NCBI GenBank assembly: GCA_012064385.1
Contig: QRDG01000816.1
Location: 988,543 to 1,052,542 of the forward strand
Direction: 5' to 3'
Length of the DNA stretch: 64,000 nt
From: Puccinellia tenuiflora
Taxonomy: Eukaryota; Streptophyta; Magnoliopsida; Poales; Poaceae
Positions 53,101-63,183 of this stretch are shown piece by piece. The notes below the pieces were generated by a model. That model saw only the letters and a program-made list of their open reading frames with translations. It had not been told where the DNA came from and did no database searches. How positions within the stretch are numbered: position 1 is the stretch's first letter; the number at the start of each line of letters is the position of its first letter. The position numbers and the translations under genes are program-made.

Positions 53101-53994
53101 CTTGGGCCGGAGCCGGTCGAGGCGGAGGGAGGAGGTGAGGTGGAGGACGCCAGGGAGGAGAGAACGGGGCGGAGGCCGGCGAGGGGGAGCTCGGGCTCGA
53201 GCCGGAGAGAGGAGAGCCGGCGCGGGCGGGGAGCAGCCGGGGAGGAGGTGCAGGTGCTGGGCGGCGCCAGCCGGAGGAAGGCGAGGCGAGGACGCAGAGG
53301 CGCGGGAGCCCCGTCTCGAACGAGGCGGCGCGATGGAGGAGTTGGGCCGGAGGTGGAGAGGAGGGAGGTGAGGCGAGAGCGGCAGGGCGCGGGGAGGTCG
53401 AGGAGCAGGGGACGAGGGCGCCGGAAGGGAGAGGAGCCGGGAGGAGGAGCTCGACCGAGGAGCTACAGGGGGCGACGGCGGGAGGAGATGGAGCAGGGAG
53501 GCGCAGGTGCGTGTGGCCACGGCAGGAAGAAAAGGATAAAGGGAGAAAGAAAAAGAAGAAAAGAAGAAAAGGGAGAGGGAAAAAGGGAGAGTAGGGGGAA
53601 AAAGAGAAGAAATAGGGGGTGGAAGGATGGATTTGCGAAACGCCAAAAACAGAGGAGGGTGGCTGCAAAAGTCAGGGGGTGGGAAGGAAAAAGCCAGAGG
53701 CAGAATTAGGGTTTGGTCTAGGGTTTGCTTGCTGGGCTTTTGGGCCTAGCTAGCTGGGCTTCTCTCTCGCAACTCAAAACGTTTTTATTTTGCAAATTTA
53801 ATTTTGACAATAATTTTCGAAAACGGAGACGACTGTCTCGATAAAAATATTTTCCGACAATTTTAGAAAAATAAAATAGGTTTAATAAAAATAATTTTTG
53901 TTGCCAAAATGCAATGCACATGATGCTGATGTCATGCTGATGCAAAATAAAATAACAGGCAATTCTATTTTGGGGAAAAACCCCGGGCATTACA
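50200..53994 (-). repeat. BigLTR-6 5' LTR (3.8 kb)
   Basis: It is nearly identical to 45962-49759. Changes seen by eye include G/T at 46192, transitions near 46217, 48167, 48420, 48577, 48730, 48985 and 49256, and one-base length differences near 48953, 49447, 49571, 49645 and 49708 (positions in the left copy). Confidence 0.92.
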
Positions 53995-56569
53995 CCGCCG
54001 AACGAGTTGATGGTAATGCACGGGAAATTGTAGATCTCTCCAGTGGTTCCGACCCGGACTCTGAGGGTTCTTGTTCTTTTGTGTTAGCTTCCAAGGCAGC
54101 TCCGTCGGCCCATAGGACGAAGGAGTTGGAGGCCGCCGCACGGAAGACCATGCCTGCCCCCTCCAAGCAGATTATGAAGGAGCGCCGGTCCAAACTGGCT
54201 GCCGACGTTGATACCGGCGACCCCTCTGGCAAAAGGACTGGTGGCTTCAAGAGCCGGGGCACTCTGCCCGCGAAGAATTTGTCTCCGGCGTTGAGCCGGC
54301 CGACCACCGCCGGTCTGGCGCCAGTTGGAAGGTCGAAGGCAGGGGAGAAGAAGGTGGATGATATCGTGGCCTCCGCCCGGGCCGCGGCATATGTGAAGAA
54401 GGGGGTGGAGGCCACGATGGAGGAGCGAGGAAACGCAGCTTCGGAGGCCAACGCCCAGGTGATTGGTTATACTCCTTGGGTCGATTCTTGTTCCAATTTG
54501 AGCATTGAGGACTTGGAAAAGGCTATTTACGCTTGTTTGGCGCAGGCGGACGTGTGCGTCGAGGCGATCAACGCCAACATGTCCGCGACGGAGTTGGAGG
54601 CCGCCAAGAAGGTTGTGGTGGATTTAGCGGCCGCCGCAAGCAAGGCGATGGTTACCGAAGTTGAGAAAGTGGTTGCGCCGGTTGCTCCCCAGCAGCCAGT
54701 AGAAAATTCTGTAGTTGTGGAAATGGTTACGCCGGTTGCTCAGTCGCAGCCGGCAGAAGATTTTGTCATTCCCACCAAGAGGTCGGAGGAGGTTGTCGGG
54801 GGCGTGAAACGACCCGCGGCCGATGCGTCCGCTCCGTCTTTGAAGCGCCCGAGAAGGAAGAAATCGGTGGCCTTGGGCACCTGTGACTGGTAAGCCTAGT
54901 CGTTGGAGCATTTCTTCTGTGTCTTGCGTTTGGAGGTCTTGATCACCGTGTGTTCCGTTTTGATTCAGGGAACCACTCGCAATCGAAGGACCCAAGCCGG
55001 ACGCCCCGGTGGAGGCTGATCCCAAGGCGGCCCAGCAGGTTTCGGAGACGCAGGCGGTGAACCCGCCTCCGTCCTCTAATGTGGTAATGAGGGACATTGT
55101 GCCCTTTGAAGCTCCACCTTCGGTAGCAGCTCCTGATCTTCCGGCTTCAAATGTCGGGGGAGAAGTTATCGTGGACACATCTGTGGCGGCTCCCCCACTG
55201 CCCGCGGTGACAGGGGAATACGTCCTTCCTTCGACGACCTTGGTGGAGTCGGCTAAGGATAAGGCCATGGAGGCGGCGATGGCTTTGGTCCCTGGCCCAC
55301 GCCAATCAATCTTGCCGGGCGTCCCTCCATTCACCGGTCTGTTTCCGGCAGGCTTGGATGAAGCTGGTCATTTTCCGCTCGGCGCGTTGGTGGAGCAGAG
55401 GCACAAGGAGCAGACGACCGACATCTTGCTGCTGCGCGAGACCGTCGAGTATGCGCTCAGCACCGCTTCTAGGGATGTCGCGGTGCTAAAGAAAGAACTT
55501 GAAGCTGCCAAGGGTGAGTCTCGCTTGCTTTGCTTTTATTTTCCTATTTCTCCTTTTGGGCTTCTGTCTTGACGACGGGTTCGCTTCGTTTCAGGTGACT
55601 CGACTTCTCGAGCCGGGTTGGAGAAGCAACTGGCTTTGCTCCAGGGCGAGATGAAGCGGAAGGGTGCGGCCCTTGTGACGGTGAAGGAAGAGCTTAAAAC
55701 CGTGGCGACCAAGTTGGAGGAGGGCCGGGTTGAAGCCGACCGGATACGCGAGGAGGTGAATCAGTTGCATGAGGTGGAGAAGCGAAGGCTTGACGAAGTC
55801 GAAACCCTTCGAAAGAATGGGGATGACTTGAGGAACAAGCTAAAGGAGGCCGTCGAGGCCCATGAGACGACCGCTAGGGAGTGCAAGGAATGTGAGCATG
55901 CAAACGAAGAACTCGCGGGCAACTTAATCGTGGACGCAGCGATCGTCGACAAGATCATCCGTGGTATGCTATTTTATTCTTCTTATTCTATTCTCTTTGT
56001 TTGTTATCTTCTTCCTGACTTTTCCATCTTGGTGCGTAGGATTCTACCCTGAGGCGAACGAGCAAGTGTGGAAGGCGGCTACTTCTGCGCAGAAGCTACC
56101 AGAGCACTCCGGCGCCGCGGAGGGGGAGGTGCCTAATATCGCCTCTCGCTTGCTCCAGTTTGGCATCGAGTTGAAGACATTGAAAGATACGGCCGACAAC
56201 GTCCTCAAGAACCTTTGTCCGGATGCTCCTGTTCCCGAGAAGCTATATGATCTGGCGGTACGTCTTGATGGGGCTCCAGTTGGCATCGGCGAGCAGATGG
56301 AGATGGCGGCTCGGGGTGGTGCCGACATGGCCTTGGCGCTGCTGAAGTCCCGGTATCTGGATGTTCAAGTTGATATGCTGGTTAAAGGCTTTCGCACCGG
56401 GACTTCGTTCAAGAGCTTATGCCCTGCGATCCAGTCGGCTGCAAGGAAGATTGTCGCTGTGGTTTATCTCAGCGAGCTGGTGCCTGCCGAACCGTCTATG
56501 ACAACCCAGCCGGCTGAAGACTTGAAGACCGAAGTCACTGCTGCTGTTGCCGACATCACTCCTCCTTAG

Positions 56570-56838
56570 TTGATCCACTTGTTCCCCGGGATGCCGGGCG
56601 TATTTGTTATGGTGAACTCCAGAAATAGTCATGCTACCTTATTTTGATGCTTGCTTGTGAACAATTATGTGCGATATTGTCAGTTTGGATTCTGTTGTAC
56701 ATTTTTTTTATGTCTGTTGAGCTTTCTTGCTGTGACAGTTTGTGTTTGTCTTGGTGATATTCATCATGCCTAGCCCCCGAATTTTGGGCCGGCTTGAGCA
56801 GCAAGTTGGGTTGAAATTGTTTGAATGTCTTGCTTGTT
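56570..56838. other. Tat-1 spacer after the antisense gene
   Basis: A 269-bp AT-rich stretch with a run of T near 56702-56710, probably the 3'UTR of the antisense gene. No ORF or RNA gene seen. Confidence 0.5.
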
Positions 56839-57590
56839 GCAGCCCTCGAGTCCTTGGACTCGGGGTGATGGAGTTCGTCTGGGTCTGCAGAGCCGGCTTG
56901 GCAGCTGCCCAGCCCCCAGGTATGAGCTTTGTCATTTTGCGACATGCAGCCCCCGAGTTCTTTGACTCGGGGTGATGAAGTACGTCCGGGTCCGCGGAGC
57001 CATCTTGGTAGGTCCGTAACCCCCGGGAATAAGTTTTCCGGGTTGCGGCTTGCAGCCTCCGAGTCCTTAGACTCGGGGTGATGATGTACGTCTGGGTCTG
57101 GGGAGCCGGCTTGGCTGGTCCACAGCCCCCGGGAATAAGTTTGCCGAGTTGCGGCTTGCAGCCCCCGAGTCCTTCGAATCGGGGTGATGATGTACATTCG
57201 GGTCTGCGGAGCCGGTTTGGCGGGTCCGTAGCCCCCGGGAATAAGTTTTACGGGTTGCGGCTTGCAGCCCCCGAGTGCTTAGACTCGGGGTGATGATGTA
57301 CGTCCGAGTCTGCGGAGCCGGCTTGGCGGGTCCGCAGCCCCCGGGAATAAGTTTGCCGGGTGGTGGATTGTAACCCCCGAGTCCTTACACTCGGGGTGAT
57401 GACGTACGTCCGGGTCTATGGAGCCAGCTTGGCGGGTCTGCAGCCCCCGGGAATAAGTTTGCCAGGTTGCGTCTTGCAGCCCCCGAGTCCTTAGACTCGG
57501 GGTGATGATGTACGTCCGGGTCTGCGGAACCGGCTTGGCAGGTCTGCAGCCCCTGGGAATAAGTTTGTCGGGTGGTGGCTTGCAGTCTCC
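56839..57590 (-). repeat. 106-bp tandem array with a hairpin in each unit (Tat-1)
   Basis: Unit starts (GCAGCCCCCGAGTCC on the plus strand) at 56839, 56946, 57052, 57158, 57264, 57370, 57476, with an eighth start at 57582: one 107-bp step, then six of exactly 106 bp. Each unit holds the inverted repeat CCCCGAGTC-ctta-GACTCGGGG and, further on, GCCCCCGGGAATAAG. On the element's own strand both are polypurine-tract-like (ACTCGGGGGCTGC, CCCGGGGGCTAC). Confidence 0.93.
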
Positions 57591-57699
57591 ACGTGTCACA
57601 GTTGTTCTGTGGATGCAAACTCACGCTTTTTTCCCGATGAGCTCGAGGTTGCTTGTTCTTTTCCTTGGCGCGGCCGGTCGATGACGCTTCACAGCCTTG

Positions 57700-58668
57700 C
57701 TTGCCCTTGCCGGCTGCATCAAAGCCGGGTGGAGGGTTCTAGTAGTCCTTGCTTGCCGCCGGCTCAGTTTCTAGTTGAAGTCGGTTGGCCTTGCCGACGA
57801 GCTCAATGACTCAGCACATTTGGAAACGTAGCTCTTCGCCTAGGAGGTATGGAAGTTCCGCTGCGGCGATTTCCGCGGCCTTCATGTTTTGGACCGGACA
57901 GCTGCACTCGGGTTGGACGATGCTGGAAAGATCGTGCCCTTGCTTGGCGCGGTCCATGGCATCGCCTAGGTTGCGCCTGATCTCGTTCAACCTGTCCGGA
58001 TTGCCTCTTGCCTGCTCAAAGCCGTGGATGATGTTGTACTCGCGCATCGTGGAGTTAAGCCGGCTCTGCGTCGAAGCGAGGTGGAGTGCCTTGTCATACA
58101 TGAGCTGGCGCATCTTTTCGAGCTCGGTCGCCATGACAGCTGGATCCGAACCCGGCGCGATTGGAGTGCTCAACAACTCGAACTCCTTCTTGAGTTTGCG
58201 ATGTAGTTGGGAAGTCTCCCCGATCTCCTGTTGAGTCTTGGCGGCACCGCCTCCTGCAGCCGCATGCTCAACCATGTGAACTTCCGCGTAGACGCTACGC
58301 TAGGTGTTGTCGAAGCCTGCGCTGCCGACGCCAAAGTAGTCGAAGGTGGTCTTTTCACCGTGGATGCCGGTGTCGAAGATTGACGGAGCCGAGCAGGCGA
58401 ATACCTCCTTCGGGTACTCCTTGGCGGCGAGGGCGACAAAGACCGGGAAGTCGCCGAGGTTGACGATGACGCCTCCGTTGATGAAGTTCACGTCGGCGAA
58501 GCTCTTGGTGTTGTCGATAATGCACCCGATGGAGCTGATGGAGAGCACAAGGCCGGAGACGACGCATTGGTTGCTGAAGAAGCGGGATCCCGCGCAGAAC
58601 ATGACTCCGCTCGTCGCTTGCCCCATGGTGGGCGCCAAATGTTGTGGTGGCGTCAACGACATATCCAT
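57700..58668 (-). pseudogene. gag: Tat-1 Gag N-terminal remnant
   Basis: It starts at ATG 58668 inside the LTR and reads through the primer site (HLAPTMG). The N-terminal module matches the pattern of Tat-3 (GGVIVNLGDFPVFVAL). After TAG at 58302-58300 the same frame continues with an acidic helix and a segment close to Tat-3 (MREYNIIHGFEQARGNPDRL against LREYNIAHGF). TGA near 57811 aligns with a CGA of Tat-3. Similarity fades by about 57700, and the 106-bp array begins shortly after, so the Gag core, protease, RT, RNase H and integrase are all missing. Confidence 0.78.
58621..58637 (-). other. Tat-1 primer-binding site
   Basis: Minus strand TGGCGCCCACCATGGGG, two bases from the LTR end at 58640; it contains an in-frame ATG in strong context (ACCATGG). 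Confidence 0.87.
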
Positions 58669-59260
58669 CAAAGATGGAAAAGATTGTGGAACAAGGCAAC
58701 GATGGTGCTCGCGCGGGATTGGGCTACAAGCACTGCAAACATAGAGATGTACCCAGGTTCAGGGCCCTTGTGATGAGGAAAACCCCTACATCCTGCCTTG
58801 CTACTCTCTATTCCTTGATCATGAACAAACGGGCTACAATGATGCTCCTGGAGCTGTTCGTGGTGCGTTCCGGCTAGGGGACTTAGCTGGATGGTGGTTG
58901 TGTTGCGTGGGTCTCCCTTCCTACTGAGCATGCCCCTCGCAGGAGGCTCTAGTCCGCCTTATAAAGGCAGCGGGCTAGGGTTACGGTTTACAGGGAGATT
59001 ACATCGGTGTCCCTGTGACATCATCTAAAATACAATCCGGCTTCGGCTCGATCATCATGACGTGTAGGGGAGGTGCCCGACAGGAGACGTTGCTGGTTTC
59101 CTCTGCCTGGCCCACTTGTACTTGTTTGTCGGTGGTTGGGTCCGGCTTGACCTCCAGCCGGATGACGGCGTCCGCCTTGATTGGATCGGCTTGGCACAAC
59201 CGGATTGGTGCCTTTGTTGTTTGTCTATCTTATGGGTATATGGGGTTCATATCCCCAACA
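58640..59260 (-). repeat. Tat-1 5' LTR (621 bp)
   Basis: Minus strand TGTTGGGGATATGAACCCCA at 59260 down to CCACCACAACA at 58640. The outer end is an inverted repeat (TGGGGATATGAACCCCA). A plus-strand CCTTATAAAGG at about 58957 is the candidate TATA on either strand. Gag ATG 58668 lies 29 bases inside. Confidence 0.82.
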
Positions 59261-59760
59261 CTATTAGTTACTCATATAAAGCAAGAACAGGTCATAACGA
59301 TCTGTGATTGCGCTTATTACGCGGACCTATACGTTCCGCCTCTGAAGGACCTAGAAGCTGTTTTGGGAATGGATTGGATGACTTAACATGGCGCTCAAAT
59401 TGATTGTGAAGAGAAAACAGTATGCATCCGGAAACCAGGTGGAGGTAGAATCACATACCAGGCAGATAAGCACCCTCATATGGAGATAGGAATTCAATTG
59501 AATTCAATGAAGGAGGCCAAGTTGGAGGATATTCCTGTAGTCAAGGAATTTTCGGATGTATTTCCTAAAGAGTTACCCGGAATGCCTCCAGATAGAGAGA
59601 TAGAATTTACTATTGAGTTGGTACCTGGTACTTCACCTATAGCCCAAGCACCATATAAAATGGGTCCTAAGGAGTTAAAGGAACTCAAGGAACAACTCGA
59701 TGAGTTTGAAAGCAAAGATTCATTAGAGAAAGTGTTTCACCATGGGGATCACCAATGATC
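59261..59760 (+). pseudogene. pol: Chromo-1 protease end and pre-RT linker
   Basis: This begins abruptly at the Tat-1 edge. The end of the aspartic protease is recognisable (PLKDLEAVLGMDWMT), followed by TAA at 59383-59385, then HGAQIDCEEKTV and the pre-RT region (EFSDVFPKELPGMPPDREI, FTIELVPGTSPIAQAPYKM). The frame changes near 59740 just before MIFVDKRDGG. Confidence 0.8.
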
Positions 59761-60911
59761 TTTGTGGATAAGCGTGATGGAGGTCGAGGAATTTGTGGGG
59801 ACTTCAGAAACTTGAACACCATTACTATCAAGAATAAGTATCCACTACCAAGAATACAAGATTTGTTTGACCAAGTTCAAGGGGCAGGAGTGTTCTCAAA
59901 GATTGATTTAAGGTCGGGATATCATCAAATCAAGATCAAGCTAGAGGATGTCCCTAAAATAGCGTTTGTCACAAGGTATGAACATCATGAGTATTTGGTC
60001 GTTCCATTTGGGTTGACCAATGCTCTAGCAATCTTTATGAACTTCATGAACAAGATTTTCATGCCATATCTGGATAAGTTTGTGATAGTTTTTATTGATG
60101 ATATTTTGATATACTTCAAGAGCAAAGAGGATCATGCAAAGCACTTGAGGATAGCATTGCAAGTTCTGAGGGAACATTAGCTATATGCCAAGTTCAGTAG
60201 TGTGAGTTCTGGTTGGCCCAAGTGGTTTTTCTTGGACATGTCATTAGCAGGGAAGGAATTGCAGTAGATCCATCCAAAGTGCAGGCAGTTTTGGAGTGGA
60301 AATCACCAAAAAATGTCCGAGAGATAAGAGGTTTCTTGGGAATGGCTTGTTATTATCGGAGATTCATTGAAGGATTCTCAAAGATAGCTGGGCCAATGCC
60401 ACAACTATTAAGGAAAAATGTAGCATTTGAGTGGTCGGAAAAGTGCGAAGCAAGTTTCCAGGAGTTGAAAACTCGGATAACTTTTGCACCAATACTGGCA
60501 GTGCCTGAATCAGGCACAGATTACACAGTATATTGTGATGCATCCAAGAATGGATTAGGATGTGTACTCATGCAAGATCGTAAGGTAATAGCTTATGCTT
60601 CGAGACAGCTCAAACCTCACGAAGGAAATTACCCAACACATGATTTAGAGTTGGCAGCAGTAGTGTTTGCTTTGAAGAAATGGAGACAATTTCTTTATGG
60701 GGCTAAGTGTGAACTATACACGGATCATAAACGCCTCAAGTACTTCTTCACTCAAAAGGAGTTGAATATGAGGCAAATGAGATGGTTGGAGTTGATCAAG
60801 GATTACGATTTGACAATCAACTATACTTCGGGAAAAGCTAATGTTGTAGCAGATGCCCTGAGGCGGAAGAGCTCTAATATTCAACCGGTACACCGTGAAC
60901 TGCCAACGTAG
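59755..60911 (+). pseudogene. pol: Chromo-1 reverse transcriptase and RNase H
   Basis: RT motifs: CGDFRNLNTITIKNKYPLPR, KIDLRSGYHQIKI, VPFGLTNA and the active site FIDDILIY. TAG at 60178-60180 is in the position of a conserved Gln codon, and a one-base loss follows near 60202. The frame 60213-60911 carries the RT thumb (FLGHVISREGIAVDPSKV) and RNase H (YTVYCDASKNGLGCVLMQ, YPTHDLELAAVVFALK, YTDHKRLKYFFTQKELNMRQ, ADALRRKSS). It ends at TAG 60909-60911. No archaeal-type RNase H is present, unlike the Tat elements. Confidence 0.88.
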
Positions 60912-62160
60912 TTGAAAATTGATCTAGTAAGATCAGAGATCCAGTTATTAGAATTTAACTTTCTCGGAAGTTTAAACACCTTAAGGGTGATGGAGGAAAG
61001 ACAAAGTGATCTTCGGAATGAGATAATCAGACGCAAAGACGAGGATCCTTTCAGTAAGGAAGAAATTCGGAGAATTGAGGAAGGAAGGCCATCAGATTTC
61101 CATTTGGATGAATTTGGATCACTATGGTTCCAGAAAAGGATATGTGTACCCGATATACCCGAGGTTAAAGGGTTAAAACTTCACAAGGCACATGAGACAC
61201 CATATTCCATTCATCCTGGAGGTATGAAGATGTATATGGATCTCAAGGAGCTATTCTGGTGGAACAACATGAAGAGGGATATTGCCAAGTATGTATCAGA
61301 ATGTCATACTTGCCAAAGGGTGAAAGCAGAACACTAGAGTCCAGCAAGACCATTATAACCGTTAGCAATTCCAGAGTGGAAATGGGAGGAGATTGGTATG
61401 GTTTTTTTCACAGGTCTACCAATGACCAAGAAACATAAGGATATAATATGGGTTATCGTGGATTGTCTCACCAAAAGTGCACATTTCTTAGCGGTAAACC
61501 AGAAAGACAACACTGAGAAACTGGTGGATATTTATGTGAAGGAGATAGTTAGCAAGCATGGGATACCCAAAATAATAGTCACAGATCGAGGATCTATATT
61601 TACCTCAATATTCTGGAAGAAACTTCACGAAGCTCTTGGATCAGAACTGGATTTCAGCACAGCTTACTATCCATAGACGGGTGGGCAAACGGAAGTGACT
61701 AATCATATTTGAGAAGATATGCTTCGAGCATGTGCATTAGATTTTGGAGGATCATGGGATGAGAATCTACCATTGGCAGAGTTTTCCTACAACAACGGAT
61801 ATCAAAGTTGTTGAAAGGCAGCTCCATATGAAGTATTATTTGGGCGGAAGTGTAGATCACCGATATGCTGGTATGAACCTGGAGCCAATACAGAGTTCGC
61901 TCCAGACTATGTCAAAGACAAGCAAAACATTATTGATATCATTCGGGATCGTCTAAAGATAGCTCAAAGTCGACAGAAAAGTTATGCTGATAAAAAAAGA
62001 TGGACCTGGAGCCCTGAAGTAGGAGATTTGGTATATCTCAAAGTTAGTCCAATGAAAGGTCTTAGAAGATTTGGAGTTAAGGGAAAATTAAGTCTTTGAT
62101 ACATCGGAATTTTCAACATTATTGAGCAGAACAGGAGTGTAGCTTTTACATTAGAGCTTC
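60912..62160 (+). pseudogene. pol: Chromo-1 integrase
   Basis: HHCC finger (KAHETPYSIHPG ... CHTCQRVKAEH), TAG at 61335-61337 and TAA near 61357. Core motifs WVIVDCLTKSAHFLAV and IVTDRGSIFTSIFWKKL carry the two Asp; after TAG 61674-61676 comes TGGQTEVTNH with Glu. TGA follows near 61713. From there to about 62100 the C-terminal part is shifted several times (about 61744-61956 and beyond; a segment like LRRFGVKGKLS near 62060). Decay is heavy, mostly nonsense codons and small indels. Confidence 0.85.
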
Positions 62161-62168
62161 CAGAGAAG

Positions 62169-62438
62169 TTGAAGCAAGTCCACAATGTTTTCCATGTGTC
62201 CCAGCTCCGAAAATGCTTAAAGGAACCCGAAGATTCTGTTACTCATGAAGAACTAGAATTACAACCAGACTTGACTTATGTTGAGGAACTAGATCGAATC
62301 TTAGCTGAGAACTGGAAGAGACTTCGTAACAGAGCAATTACGTATTGCAAGGTTCAATGGAAGCATCATCCTGAACATGAAGCTACCTGGGAGAAGCAGG
62401 AGGATTTAAGACAAGCCTATCATGGTCTCTTCAGGTAA
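62169..62438 (+). CDS. Chromo-1 chromodomain at the Pol C-terminus
   Basis: An open stretch of 89 codons: KQVHNVFHVSQLRKCLKEP (end of integrase) then a chromodomain with Tyr/Trp aromatic positions (YVEELDRIL, ITYCKVQWKHHPEHEATWEK, LRQAYHGLF). A chromodomain at this place defines chromoviruses and is known in the family to bind histone marks and guide integration. The stop TAA lies at 62436-62438, 20 bp before the LTR. Confidence 0.88.
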   Translation: MKQVHNVFHVSQLRKCLKEPEDSVTHEELELQPDLTYVEELDRILAENWKRLRNRAITYCKVQWKHHPEHEATWEKQEDLRQAYHGLFR

Positions 62439-62457
62439 CCATCTTACCTGAGGGAAC

Positions 62458-63183
62458 TGTAATACCCCACCATTTAGGAACTTACGAACGGTAGAAGTAG
62501 GAATTTGTGCATTTGCGTGCATGCATTTGAAAAACCTAAACCAATTTTTCGCAAACTAAAACCTCTCTTACTTAACCCCTCAAGCTATAAATTTATAAGA
62601 AGTGAAACTAATCATTTCTTAATCTTTCTTGCTTACTTGATTTATAACAAAATCACAATAAATAGTTGGAGTAAAGTCTCTAAAGGAAACTCCAAATATA
62701 ATTTAAATGACTTAAATCACCTCTTAATTTTTCTTGCAAGTTAAAGGTTCCAAAATTAAAAATAAAAATACAGGAGGCATCTCCATGAGATAACAAGCTT
62801 ATATAAATTTTTTTAATATTTTTTAAGATATTTAAGTGCCTCAATAAAATGACCAAAGTTACTTATTAAAAGATTTATGGAATTACTGAAACTTCAGGGG
62901 GTTTTTCGCAAAATTCCTTTTCTTTTGTCTCTTTATTCTTCCTCCTGCCAGAAGGCAGGGATGCGTCGCCGCCGCGCCTCGACACCTCCTGCTTGCCGAT
63001 AGAAGGGGAGGATCAGAGCAACGGGGAACCGTCCCCATCGATCTCTCTTCCTCACTCTCTCGCTCCCACTCTCTCTCGTCATCTCTCTCACTCAGAAAAC
63101 CGGAAAATCCTAACCCTAGTTTCCTCTGCCGCCGACGCGCACCTCACGTTGTCGGCGAACCCATTGTTCCCAAGCCCGGCGAC
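62458..63183 (+). repeat. Chromo-1 3' LTR, interrupted
   Basis: It starts TGTAATACCCC at 62458 after a purine-rich AGGGAAC. AT-rich to about 62900 with ctataaat near 62585, then GC-rich. Cut at 63183 by LTR-8; the remainder is outside the window. The small ORFs in it are not supported. Confidence 0.8.

Larger units (their letters stand above)
45962..53994 (-). mobile_element. BigLTR-6: large-LTR non-autonomous element, chromovirus-like
   Basis: Two LTRs (45962-49759 and 50200-53994) flank only 440 bp. Target duplication CCGCC at 45957-45961 and 53995-53999. The primer site on the minus strand (50196-50185, TGGTATCAGAGC, initiator Met tRNA type) is three bases from the right-hand LTR and fixes the orientation as minus. 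By eye the LTRs differ at 8 substitutions and 5 single-base homopolymer-length changes (about 0.2%), giving roughly 80,000 years at 1.3e-8. LTR termini TGTAATGCCC/GGGCGTTACA and the tRNA type are chromovirus-like. No gag-pol, so it moves in trans. Confidence 0.93.
44611..56569 (+). pseudogene. Tat-1 antisense passenger gene (PF04195-like), five coding exons, split by BigLTR-6
   Basis: Exons: 44611-45492, 45592-45961 plus 54000-54889, 54969-55513, 55595-55963, 56040-56569. Intron phases 0,2,1,1; phases close once a single extra T in TTTT near 45883 is allowed for. The N-terminal domain is present (LLRGLGLSASSFFWEF, YLGLWPSVEPFSIFFYLRSQ). Exon 2 has acidic, then Lys/Arg/Pro segments; exon 3 Pro/Val-rich; exon 4 a Glu/Lys coiled coil; exon 5 helical (GFYPEANEQVWKAA). 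Breaks: TAG at 45445-45447 (codon 279), the +1 T, and the 8-kb BigLTR-6 insertion at 45961/54000. The start at 44611 is preferred over an upstream non-ATG extension. Function unknown. Confidence 0.72.
44383..59260 (-). mobile_element. Tat-1: deletion derivative keeping the antisense gene, host of Tat-2 and BigLTR-6
   Basis: The right part is the 5' LTR (59260-58640), primer site and ~300 codons of gag; then all remaining gag and pol are missing and a 106-bp array and the antisense gene follow. Its right edge borders the chromovirus at 59261 (ctatt is the expected target copy). Tat-2 sits at its left, 228 bp upstream of the antisense ATG; the 3' LTR is outside the window. Without BigLTR-6 about 6.8 kb is visible. 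Not autonomous. The deletion point is inferred near 57600-57700. Confidence 0.8.
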
